From assembly GCA_947359465.1 (NCBI GenBank), contig OX375872.1:126678337-126742336 (forward strand): a stretch of 64,000 nt of DNA, read 5' to 3'. The position numbers and the translations under genes were made by a program. Numbering within the stretch: position 1 is the first letter of the stretch; the number at the start of each line of letters is the position of its first letter. The notes beneath the pieces are model-generated. The model ran no database searches, had not been told where the DNA came from, and was given only the letters and a program-made list of their open reading frames with translations. The DNA is from Metellina segmentata (taxonomy: Eukaryota; Arthropoda; Arachnida; Araneae; Tetragnathidae). Of this stretch, positions 23,901 to 36,474 are shown piece after piece.

Positions 23901-24089
23901 AACCGGACACATACGACTTCCATCAACAATAGATGGGAGATCATATTGTTCCAAATGCATTTCCATTTGCCCCTTCCACTTACTCCAATTTCCAGCTCCT
24001 TCCACTTTGTCTATCTGTACCTTTAGATCAGCTATACTAGCGACTCGCTCTGCTAGGCCTAACTTAATAAAGTTCGTTTTCCTTTTCAA
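23901..24089 (-). pseudogene. Truncated copia gag N-terminus (unit 4)
   Basis: Identical in translation to the unit 3 remnant (NF variant). Confidence 0.78.
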
Positions 24090-24329
24090 AAACTGCAGAT
24101 TTACTTCACTTAGTTTTAAAACGTGATAAGCCCATAACCTGATACGATTATCAACAAATCAGGGTCATCAAACAAAACAGGAAAACTCAAGGGCTAAGAG
24201 AATAAGAATTTAATATGTAAACAAAATACATATTACACAAAAGAGAATAGAATGCATTAGTGAGAAGTTGTAGTTGTAGTTAATACAACAGGTATATAAG
24301 TTGAGTTGTAGCTCGTCTCTTTTCCAACA
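23901..24329 (-). mobile_element. Ty1/copia 5' end fragment (unit 4)
   Basis: LTR 24140-24329, primer site and gag start as in unit 1. Confidence 0.85.
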
Positions 24330-27300
24330 ACATTGCCAAGTTCATTTCTCATTACAAGTCACCATAATATTTATAGGTTTCAAGTTGTATTTCAAAAACA
24401 TAACAGCATGCAGAAACGAAGGTTTTCCTGGATTTTAAAATCATCCATGTGTTCCCCAGGTCTTTAATAATAATGTCTAAATTACCATAGTGAAATTTAA
24501 TCTGAATCTAATGGCATTTCATATTTAAAGAAATCTAAAAAAAAACCAGATTGCAGGTATATGAGCTTCTTTCTTCCACGCTATGCTTTCGCTATAAAAC
24601 GGCCTGATCCATTGCAGTTGTAATTTAAATGACATGTTTTTTTTTCCTTGATCAGTTTTTATTGTGTTTTCATTGCCTCTTGCCTAAATATTTATCAGGA
24701 TGGAAATGTTTTGCTTTTTTCTCATGTTGCATTGCATTTCTGTGTCTATTTCTTCAATTTGTTGAGATGTATTTGGTATTCACTGATTTATATGAAGCAC
24801 TGGATTCAATGTTGACTATTTTAGAAGCAAGCATTTATAAAGGATGGCTTAGATTCAAATTAGTTTTGTTGCAGTGTTTGCATCCACTTTTAACATATAT
24901 ATGTCTGGAATTTTGTTGCTTTATTTCTCCTATACATTGAGCAAATATATTGTTCATTTGTGCCAGTATGATGCTTTTGAAAACAACTTTAATATAACCT
25001 TTCAGATATCCATCTGAGAACGAAAATTAATGCTGAGTTGCGTGCTATGATTACACAAAGTCTTCTATCTAATAAAGAAAATATTGACTTGTGTGTAATA
25101 AAAACTGGTTTAATAAAACTTATAAAATCTTCATTGTTGCAATTTTTAACTTGCATTTTTGAATTAATGTTGAAGTTTCTTTCCTAGTTTCTAAAAATAT
25201 AAACATGGATGACCCTAAATATTTCTCTAGGAACAGTTCTGTTATCGGTTTTTATGGTCAATTGGTGTCATTCTGTAAGACAATCTAATGAGGTTTTATA
25301 CATGGCATGGAAAAGGATTTTAGCATAATATTCTATACCAACAACAACTCATTTAAAAAGGTAATTTGAAAATACATACCAACATATGTGCAATGAATCA
25401 CAAAGCATGCTGAAAGAACTGGTGCACATTAAGTTTATTGTCATGGGATATGAATTCCATCCAAGGATCCTAGCTTAGGTGTTGCCTGGTTCAATAGAAT
25501 GTGGATCTTTCACATGGGAACTGAAACATGGATTGGGTGTGAGAGAATGGCATGGGAAAATAACTATATATTGAAAAAGCAACAACTGATTGAGTTTTAT
25601 GAAAAGGTAAATTTAAATCTTGAGACAAATTCATCCTCATTAAAGAAGGGTCAAACAGGTCAGTCGATCAAAGTGACCATCAGAATTTGAGCATTTCTAA
25701 TCTGAACACAGGAATTCACCTATACAAATCTTGCCGCAAGCCCCTTCTGGGTTCGTCAACAAAAACCATATAAATCAGTCCAATAACATATCATCACGAA
25801 TGAATACTAAATTGAGTTCAAATAGCATAGTCTAATCTCACATGTCATATAAACATTTAATAGGATCTTGTAACTAGAGAGAAATGAATGAATATCTCAC
25901 CACAGCACACCAAAAAGTATATTCTAGCATTTCATATAGATCTGAGCATCACAAAACATATTCAATACATACTTTCAGTGCCATCATATCTTATAAAAAG
26001 GTAGAAATTAGAAGCATTAGTGAATAATCAATGCAAAATCCAAACCTTTATATCTTCCAGGAGTACGGGGATATGAATCAGGACGCTTGCTGCTGTGCAT
26101 GAAAACATTACAGAAATGAATCCTCAAACACAGTTGACAGAAAGCCCCAACAGGTAAATTTATCAAAGGGACCATTGGGATTTGAGGATTACATCCAATC
26201 ACTCACAGCAGATATGAATTCAACCAAACTGCAAGAAATTATTGTTTACTTTCCCCATGGAGATACAAATCCACCCCAAAAGGTTTATAAATGCATTGCT
26301 AATTATTGTTTACAGTCCCAAATGGTAGGTAACGACACACAGTCCCCCATTCTGTCGGTGTAAAAAAAAAAAAGTAAAAAACTTGATGATTGGATCCTTG
26401 TCTATTAGATTCATGTCAAGCGATGGCATCCCTCTTCATTAGAATCATGTTTCCGCGATGCACGTTAAATTTGTTATGGATTTCATATTTCTGGTGCACA
26501 TTAAATCTGTTGTGGATTCATGCTTCCCAAATCTGGTATAACATAGAGGTATAATCATTTCCTGAAAGCCACTCTGGTGCCATCTATAAAAGAAGCAACT
26601 GGGATTAGAAATCCCTGTTTTATTTATCCTGTCAGGATTTCTCCCAAACAATGAAAAGGTGTCATTTAAAAGCTTGAAAACACAATCCAAATAGGGGTTG
26701 ATGCTCACTTTGTAGAAATCTTGTAACTTGCTGTAAGCTGTATGGGGATTTTAAACCTAATTGGCATATTTTTGCCTTCAGAAGAGAATTCATGTTAAAA
26801 TTTGTAGGATTTCATTTTCCGGTGCAGGATACAATTCCCTGGATATGGATAGCCCCATGAACATGTATTGTATAAGATGTAGATATTATGTGTGGCAAGA
26901 AAATGATTGTTTCCCAAACCTATTCTCATGTGGTTTTCAATTTGGGATACAATTCACTGGATAAAATCCCCATGACGTGTGGCATAAAAATGATTTCAGT
27001 ATATATACTTACAATGCCTTGGCAGAATTCACTGAAACAAGGAATTGAACAATTAAAAAAATATATATATAAATATATGAATATTTCCCATGGTATGAAT
27101 AATTCAATAGCAGCTTGCAAAAAATTCGGACTACTCGTGTCTAAATACCATTACTTCAAGTGTGACCAAGAAACAAACACTTTCTAATCTTATAGCAGAA
27201 TTCTCGCTGATATGGGAACTGAAACACAATGGATGATGTCAGGTCATCCTGAAAGCACACTCGTACAGAGGGGCCTCAAACAGGTCGCAGTCTATCCGAG

Positions 27301-27708
27301 TGACCATCAGGATTTGAGAAGATTAAAAAATATCAGAGTATATGCTGAAAGACGTTCAATCTCCATCCAGTTTCCAAAGGACGATAGCATACATTAAAAT
27401 GTTTTTGGCTTAATATATTTTATGATCTATTCTCACAAACAGCTGTTATGTTTCTCTCCTGCTTGAAAACACAATCTAAATACTTAACTCTACTTAATGA
27501 ATAACCTATTGATTGTGAAAACAAATAATGGAAGAGCCTAGCAAAACATTACACTGAATAATATTAAATACTTGTTGTTACATTTCTAGCATTGAACAAG
27601 TCTCACTCAATAAACATTCCTCGAAATGGGTCAATGTTTTCAAAGGCTCCAGATGAAAGAATCTCACCGTTATATTGTATACTCTAACAGGAGTATGGGG
27701 ATATGAAT

Positions 27709-28141
27709 CAGGATGCTTGCTGATGTGTATATTTCCCCCGTGGCATTAGAGAAATGAATCTTAGAAACGCAGTCTTTCACACAAACTTGACAAAAAAAAC
27801 CTAACAGGTCAATCGAGATTTGAGCATTTGTAAATTGACATGAATCACTCACAGCAGATATGAATTCAACCAGACACACCGCTGCAGAATAGTTGCTAAT
27901 TATTGTTTACTTTGAGTCAGTCCCATGGAGAGAGTAAATACAGATGCCTCAAAAAGTTTTTATAAATGCGTTGCTAATTATTGTTTACAGTCCCCATGGT
28001 AGGAAACAACACACATTTGAACTCACACCAATGCGGATCATTTCTTCACAGACAGCTGTGTATACATGAAGTGACATAAATAGTTTAAAAGATTCCCATG
28101 GAGATACAGATCCAATGAAAGAGTCCCATGGAGATACAAAT
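27709..28141 (+). repeat. 433-bp segment of subrepeat C retained in unit 5
   Basis: Same segment as in units 3 and 4, again at a 6290-bp spacing. It is the last unit with this form; unit 6 has the deleted form. Confidence 0.85.
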
Positions 28142-30190
28142 CCTATGTAAACAACACACCAGTTGTTTAAATGGTGCTAATTACTGTAGTGACATGGCAT
28201 TTAAAATTACATTTTATAGTTTTGTACTGCAAATGTAGCTTTCAATTAACAAGTAATACTTTTCATAAAACTTAATTTAATTAGTTTTAATGTCCTTCAA
28301 CTATATATAACCAGCAAGTATAGGTCATATTACTCTACAAAATTCTTGTTACTTAAGAATTTTGTACAGTAGTATGCCCTATACCTGCTGATCATATATA
28401 TATATTTGATACAGTATTTGTAAATGTGAATGCAGCACCATCTCATAGCAAGCCCCATGAATGACTTGTATGTGTGTGAACAGTTACAAATACATAATCT
28501 TTTGTAGGTGCAGTCTATCCCATCAGGATTTGAGAAGTTAATCGAAACAGGGTTTGTGCATGGTAGGAATTTACAACACAGACATGCACGTTCAATCTGG
28601 GACAGTGTTTGTAAATGTGAATGCAGCTCACTTGTGAACAGTTACAATCGGTATGTAAATCTGCCATGACATTGAATTAAAAAAAAAGTATTTTCTTCCT
28701 ATTGCCACATGTGTCGAGATCAATCCACCCAAAAATAACAACCAGTGTCAAATAAATTACCAGCAACCTAAAATGTTTTTTTTACTTGAAATGAAATATC
28801 AACCAGTTTTAGTTTCCAATCCAAAAAAAGTAAATTAGCAAGCCAGAATTCACAACAGTTGCGTTTATCAACAAAAAAGCACCGTTTTGCTTCAAATGTA
28901 AACAATACTTGGGAAATTGAAACCCTGATCCAATACAGATTTAACATGCACATGAATTTAGAAAAATGAAACAATGACTACAGATTTAACGTGCACCAGA
29001 TTTAAACAATGAAACCATGACAGTTGTAAAGGCACAACCGATTGATTTGTACACTAGATTTGGGAAAATGAAACCCTGATCCTTTTCAAGAATCTAAACA
29101 CAGTAACACCAAAAATGTTTGTCTGAAACCTTTTCCTAAAAAAAACTTTTCTGAAACCTTTTACTAAAAATACAGGAGACAGGTGCATGTTAAATCTGTT
29201 GTCTTGGATCAGGATTTCATTTTCCTAAAATTAAGGAGAAAGCTGCATGTTAAATCTGTTGTCTTGAGGTTATTCAATGGGATGTGGATAGTTCTCATGG
29301 GAACTGAAACCTGGTTGGGTGTATATTACACGAGTTTTATACATGGCATGGAAAAGGGTTCTAGCAAGATATTCTATAGCAACCACAACTCATTTAAAAA
29401 GGTAACTAAAAATACATACCAACTTAGTGCAATGAATCACAAAGCATGCTCAAAGAACAGGTGCACATTCAATTTATTGTCATGGGATATGAATTCCATC
29501 CAAGGATCCTAGCTCAGGTGTTGTATGGATCTTTCATATGAGAACTGAAACATGGATTGGGTTTGAGAGAATAGCATGGGAAAATAAGTTGATACTGAAA
29601 AAAACAACCACTGATTGAGAACCAGATAAATCAGTCCAATAACACATCACAACGAATGAATACTAAATTGAGTTCAATGAGCATAATCAAATCTCACATG
29701 TCAAATAAACATTTAATCGGATCTTGTAACTAGAGAGAAATGAATGAATATCTCACCACTGCACACCAAAAAGTATATTCTAGCATGTCATAAAGATCGG
29801 AGCATCACAAAACAAATTCAATAGATACTTTCAGGGCCATCAAATCTTATAAATAGGTATAAATGAGAAGCATTAGTGAATAATCAATACCTTTATATCT
29901 TCCAGGAGTACGGGGATATGAATCAGGATGCTTGCTGCTGTGCATGAAAACATTACAAAAATGAATCACTCAAACACAGACTACACACAGTTGACAGAAA
30001 GCCCCAACAGGTCAATTTATCAATGGGACCATTGGGATTTGAGCATTTCATCCAATCACTCACAGCACATATGAATTCAACCAAACTGCAGGAAATTATT
30101 GTTTACTTTCCCCATGGAGATACAAATCCATCCCAAAAGTTTTATAAATGTGTTGCTAATTATTGTTCACAGTCCAAAATGGTAGGTAAC

Positions 30191-30379
30191 AACCGGACAC
30201 ATACGACTTCCATCAACAATAGATGGGAGATCATATTGTTCCAAATGCATTTCCATTTGCCCCTTCCACTTACTCCAATTTCCAGCTCCTTCCACTTTGT
30301 CTATCTGTACCTTTAGATCAGCTATACTAGCGACTCGCTCTGCTAGGCCTAACTTAATAAAGTTCGTTTTCCTTTTCAA
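30191..30379 (-). pseudogene. Truncated copia gag N-terminus (unit 5)
   Basis: Identical in translation to units 3 and 4 (NF variant). Confidence 0.78.
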
Positions 30380-30619
30380 AAACTGCAGATTTACTTCACT
30401 TAGTTTTAAAACGTGATAAGCCCATAACCTGATACGATTATCAACAAATCAGGGTCATCAAACAAAACAGGAAAACTCAAGGGCTAAGAGAATAAGAATT
30501 TAATATGTAAACAAAATACATATTACACAAAAGAGAATAGAATGCATTAGTGAGAAGTTGTAGTTGTAGTTAATACAACAGGTATATAAGTTGAGTTGTA
30601 GCTCGTCTCTTTTCCAACA
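30191..30619 (-). mobile_element. Ty1/copia 5' end fragment (unit 5)
   Basis: LTR 30430-30619, primer site and gag start as in unit 1. Confidence 0.85.
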
Positions 30620-33600
30620 ACATTGCCAAGTTCATTTCTCATTACAAGTCACCATAATATTTATAGGTTTCAAGTTGTATTTCAAAAACATAACAGCATG
30701 CAGAAACGAAGGTTTTCCTGGATTTTAAAATCATCCATGTGTTCCCCAGGTCTTTAATAATAATGTCTAAATTACCATAGTGAAATTTAATCTGAATCTA
30801 ATGGCATTTCATATTTAAAGAAATCTAAAAAAAAACCAGATTGCAGGTATATGAGCTTCTTTCTTCCACGCTATGCTTTCGCTATAAAACGGCCTGATCC
30901 ATTGCAGTTGTAATTTAAATGACATGTTTTTTTTTCCTTGATCAGTTTTTATTGTGTTTTCATTGCCTCTTGCCTAAATATTTATCAGGATGGAAATGTT
31001 TTGCTTTTTTCTCATGTTGCATTGCATTTCTGTGTCTATTTCTTCAATTTGTTGAGATGTATTTGGTATTCACTGATTTATATGAAGCACTGGATTCAAT
31101 GTTGACTATTTTAGAAGCAAGCATTTATAAAGGATGGCTTAGATTCAAATTAGTTTTGTTGCAGTGTTTGCATCCACTTTTAACATATATGTCTGGAATT
31201 TTGTTGCTTTATTTCTCCTATACATTGAGCAAATATATTGTTCATTTGTGCCAGTATGATGCTTTTGAAAACAACTTTAATATAACCTTTCAGATATCCA
31301 TCTGAGAACGAAAATTAATGCTGAGTTGCGTGCTATGATTACACAAAGTCTTCTATCTAATAAAGAAAATATTGACTTGTGTGTAATAAAAACTGGTTTA
31401 ATAAAACTTATAAAATCTTCATTGTTGCAATTTTTAACTTGCATTTTTGAATTAATGTTGAAGTTTCTTTCCTAGTTTCTAAAAATATAAACATGGATGA
31501 CCCTAAATATTTCTCTAGGAACAGTTCTGTTATCGGTTTTTATGGTCAATTGGTGTCATTCTGTAAGACAATCTAATGAGGTTTTATACATGGCATGGAA
31601 AAGGATTTTAGCATAATATTCTATACCAACAACAACTCATTTAAAAAGGTAATTTGAAAATACATACCAACATATGTGCAATGAATCACAAAGCATGCTG
31701 AAAGAACTGGTGCACATTAAGTTTATTGTCATGGGATATGAATTCCATCCAAGGATCCTAGCTTAGGTGTTGCCTGGTTCAATAGAATGTGGATCTTTCA
31801 CATGGGAACTGAAACATGGATTGGGTGTGAGAGAATGGCATGGGAAAATAACTATATATTGAAAAAGCAACAACTGATTGAGTTTTATGAAAAGGTAAAT
31901 TTAAATCTTGAGACAAATTCATCCTCATTAAAGAAGGGTCAAACAGGTCAGTCGATCAAAGTGACCATCAGAATTTGAGCATTTCTAATGTGAACACAGG
32001 AATTCACCTATACAAATCTTGCCGCAAGCCCCTTCTGGGTTCGTCAACAAAAACCATATAAATCAGTCCAATAACATATCATCACGAATGAATACTAAAT
32101 TGAGTTCAAATAGCATAGTCTAATCTCACATGTCATATAAACATTTAATAGGATCTTGTAACTAGAGAGAAATGAATGAATATCTCACCACAGCACACCA
32201 AAAAGTATATTCTAGCATTTCATATAGATCTGAGCATCACAAAACATATTCAATACATACTTTCAGTGCCATCATATCTTATAAAAAGGTAGAAATTAGA
32301 AGCATTAGTGAATAATCAATGCAAAATCCAAACCTTTATATCTTCCAGGAGTACGGGGATATGAATCAGGACGCTTGCTGCTGTGCATGAAAACATTACA
32401 GAAATGAATCCTCAAACACAGTTGACAGAAAGCCCCAACAGGTAAATTTATCAAAGGGACCATTGGGATTTGAGGATTACATCCAATCACTCACAGCAGA
32501 TATGAATTCAACCAAACTGCAAGAAATTATTGTTTACTTTCCCCATGGAGATACAAATCCACCCCAAAAGGTTTATAAATGCATTGCTAATTATTGTTTA
32601 CAGTCCCAAATGGTAGGTAACGACACACAGTCCCCCATTCTGTCGGTGTAAAAAAAAAAAAGTAAAAAACTTGATGATTGGATCCTTGTCTATTAGATTC
32701 ATGTCAAGCGATGGCATCCCTCTTCATTAGAATCATGTTTCCGCGATGCACGTTAAATTTGTTATGGATTTCATATTTCTGGTGCACATTAAATCTGTTG
32801 TGGATTCATGCTTCCCAAATCTGGTATAACATAGAGGTATAATCATTTCCTGAAAGCCACTCTGGTGCCATCTATAAAAGAAGCAACTGGGATTAGAAAT
32901 CCCTGTTTTATTTATCCTGTCAGGATTTCTCCCAAACAATGAAAAGGTGTCATTTAAAAGCTTGAAAACACAATCCAAATAGGGGTTGATGCTCACTTTG
33001 TAGAAATCTTGTAACTTGCTGTAAGCTGTATGGGGATTTTAAACCTAATTGGCATATTTTTGCCTTCAGAAGAGAATTCATGTTAAAATTTGTAGGATTT
33101 CATTTTCCGGTGCAGGATACAATTCCCTGGATATGGATAGCCCCATGAACATGTATTGTATAAGATGTAGATATTATGTGTGGCAAGAAAATGATTGTTT
33201 CCCAAACCTATTCTCATGTGGTTTTCAATTTGGGATACAATTCACTGGATAAAATCCCCATGACGTGTGGCATAAAAATGATTTCAGTATATATACTTAC
33301 AATGCCTTGGCAGAATTCACTGAAACAAGGAATTGAACAATTAAAAAAATATATATATAAATATATGAATATTTCCCATGGTATGAATAATTCAATAGCA
33401 GCTTGCAAAAAATTCGGACTACTCGTGTCTAAATACCATTACTTCAAGTGTGACCAAGAAACAAACACTTTCTAATCTTATAGCAGAATTCTCGCTGATA
33501 TGGGAACTGAAACACAATGGATGATGTCAGGTCATCCTGAAAGCACACTCGTACAGAGGGGCCTCAAACAGGTCGCAGTCTATCCGAGTGACCATCAGGA

Positions 33601-36045
33601 TTTGAGAAGATTAAAAAATATCAGAGTATATGCTGAAAGACGTTCAATCTCCATCCAGTTTCCAAAGGACGATAGCATACATTAAAATGTTTTTGGCTTA
33701 ATATATTTTATGATCTATTCTCACAAACAGCTGTTATGTTTCTCTCCTGCTTGAAAACACAATCTAAATACTTAACTCTACTTAATGAATAACCTATTGA
33801 TTGTGAAAACAAATAATGGAAGAGCCTAGCAAAACATTACACTGAATAATATTAAATACTTGTTGTTACATTTCTAGCATTGAACAAGTCTCACTCAATA
33901 AACATTCCTCGAAATGGGTCAATGTTTTCAAAGGCTCCAGATGAAAGAATCTCACCGTTATATTGTATACTCTAACAGGAGTATGGGGATATGAATCCTA
34001 TGTAAACAACACACCAGTTGTTTAAATGGTGCTAATTACTGTAGTGACATGGCATTTAAAATTAAATTTTATAGTTTTGTACTGCAAATGTAGCTTTCAA
34101 TTAACAAGTAATACTTTTCATAAAACTTAATTTAATTAGTTTTAATGTCCTTCAACTATATATAACCAGCAAGTATAGGTCATATTACTCTACAAAATTC
34201 TTGTTACTTAAGAATTTTGTACAGTAGTATGCCCTATACCTGCTGATCATATATATATATTTGATACAGTATTTGTAAATGTGAATGCAGCACCATCTCA
34301 TAGCAAGCCCCATGAATGACTTGTATGTGTGTGAACAGTTACAAATACATAATCTTTTGTAGGTGCAGTCTATCCCATCAGGATTTGAGAAGTTAATCGA
34401 AACAGGGTTTGTGCATGGTAGGAATTTACAACACAGACATGCACGTTCAATCTGGGACAGTGTTTGTAAATGTGAATGCAGCTCACTTGTGAACAGTTAC
34501 AATCGGTATGTAAATCTTCCATGACATTGAATTTAAAAAAAAGTATTTTCTTCCTATTGCCACATGTGTCGAGATCAATCCAGCCAAAAATAACAACCAG
34601 TGTCAAATAAATTACCAGCAACCTAAAATGTTTTTTTTACTTGAAATGAAATATCAACCAGTTTTAGTTTCCAATCCAAAAAAAGTAAATTAGCAAGCCA
34701 GAATTCACAACAGTTGCGTTTATCAACAAAAAAGCACCGTTTTGCTTCAAATGTAAACAATACTTGGGAAATTGAAACCCTGATCCAATACAGATTTAAC
34801 ATGCACATGAATTTAGAAAAATGAAACAATGACTACAGATTTAACGTGCACCAGATTTAAACAATGAAACCATGACAGTTGTAAAGGCACAACCGATTGA
34901 TTTGTACACTAGATTTGGGAAAATGAAACCCTGATCCTTTTCAAGAATCTAAATACAGTAACACCAAAAATGTTTGTCTGAAACCTTTTCCTAAAAAAAA
35001 CTTTTCTGAAACATTTTACTAAAAATACAGGAGACAGGTGCATGTTAAATCTGTTGTCTTGGATCAGGATTTCATTTTCCTAAAATTAAGGAGAAAGCTG
35101 CATGTTAAATCTGTTGTCTTGAGGTTATTCAATGGGATGTGGATAGTTCTCATGGGAACTGAAACCTGGTTGGGTGTATATTACACGAGTTTTATACATG
35201 GCATGGAAAAGGGTTCTAGCAAGATATTCTATAGCAACCACAACTCATTTAAAAAGGTAACTAAAAATACATACCAACTTAGTGCAATGAATCACAAAGC
35301 ATGCTCAAAGAACAGGTGCACATTCAATTTATTGTCATGGGATATGAATTCCATCCAAGGATCCTAGCTCAGGTGTTGTATGGATCTTTCATATGAGAAC
35401 TGAAACATGGATTGGGTTTGAGAGAATAGCATGGGAAAATAAGTTGATACTGAAAAAAACAACCACTGATTGAGAACCAGATAAATCAGTCCAATAACAC
35501 ATCACAACGAATGAATACTAAATTGAGTTCAATGAGCATAATCAAATCTCACATGTCAAATAAACATTTAATCGGATCTTGTAACTAGAGAGAAATGAAT
35601 GAATATCTCACCACTGCACACCAAAAAGTATATTCTAGCATGTCATAAAGATCGGAGCATCACAAAACAAATTCAATAGATACTTTCAGGGCCATCAAAT
35701 CTTATAAATAGGTATAAATGAGAAGCATTAGTGAATAATCAATACCTTTATATCTTCCAGGAGTACGGGGATATGAATTAGGATGCTTGCTGCTGTGCAT
35801 GAAAACATTACAAAAATGAATCACTCAAACACAGACTACACAGAGTTGACAGAAAGCCCCAACAGGTCAATTTATCAATGGGACCATTGGGATTTGAGCA
35901 TTTCATCCAATCACTCACAGCACATATGAATTCAACCAAACTGCAGGAAATTATTGTTTACTTTCCCCATGGAGATACAAATCCATCCCAAAAGTTTTAT
36001 AAATGTGTTGCTAATTATTGTTCACAGTCCAAAATGGTGGGTAAC

Positions 36046-36234
36046 AACCGGACACATACGACTTCCATCAACAATAGATGGGAGATCATATTGTTCCAAA
36101 TGCATTTCCATTTGCCCCTTCCACTTACTCCAATTTCCAGCTCCTTCCACTTTGTCTATCTGTACCTTTAGATCAGCTATACTAGCGACTCGCTCTGCTA
36201 GGCCTAACTTAATAAAGTTCGTTTTCCTTTTCAA
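36046..36234 (-). pseudogene. Truncated copia gag N-terminus (unit 6)
   Basis: Same remnant, NF variant. The read-through into satellite differs by one residue (H for Y) from a private A-to-G change (GGTGGGTAAC) near 36038, outside the copia part. Confidence 0.78.
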
Positions 36235-36474
36235 AAACTGCAGATTTACTTCACTTAGTTTTAAAACGTGATAAGCCCATAACCTGATACGATTATCAAC
36301 AAATCAGGGTCATCAAACAAAACAGGAAAACTCAAGGGCTAAGAGAATAAGAATTTAATATGTAAACAAAATACATATTACACAAAAGAGAATAGAATGC
36401 ATTAGTGAGAAGTTGTAGTTGTAGTTAATACAACAGGTATATAAGTTGAGTTGTAGCTCGTCTCTTTTCCAACA
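36046..36474 (-). mobile_element. Ty1/copia 5' end fragment (unit 6)
   Basis: LTR 36285-36474, primer site and gag start as in unit 1. Confidence 0.85.

Larger units (their letters stand above)
18049..24338 (+). repeat. Macrosatellite unit 4 (long class, 6290 bp)
   Basis: Long-class unit, nearly base-for-base identical to unit 5. Variants shared with units 5 and 6 include AACATAACAGCATG near 18106, TTCATATAGATCTG near 19642 and GAATTCATG near 20507. It retains the 433-bp segment and has no Rep insertion. The usual copia gag fragment lies at its end. Confidence 0.95.
24339..30628 (+). repeat. Macrosatellite unit 5 (long class, 6290 bp)
   Basis: Long-class unit differing from unit 4 by only a few bases, for example CTGAACACAGG instead of GTGAACACAGG near 25702 and AGGTAAATT instead of AGGTCAATT near 26153. 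Unit 6 shares the AGGTAAATT variant, linking the 5' part of unit 6 to this unit. No Rep insertion. Confidence 0.95.
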
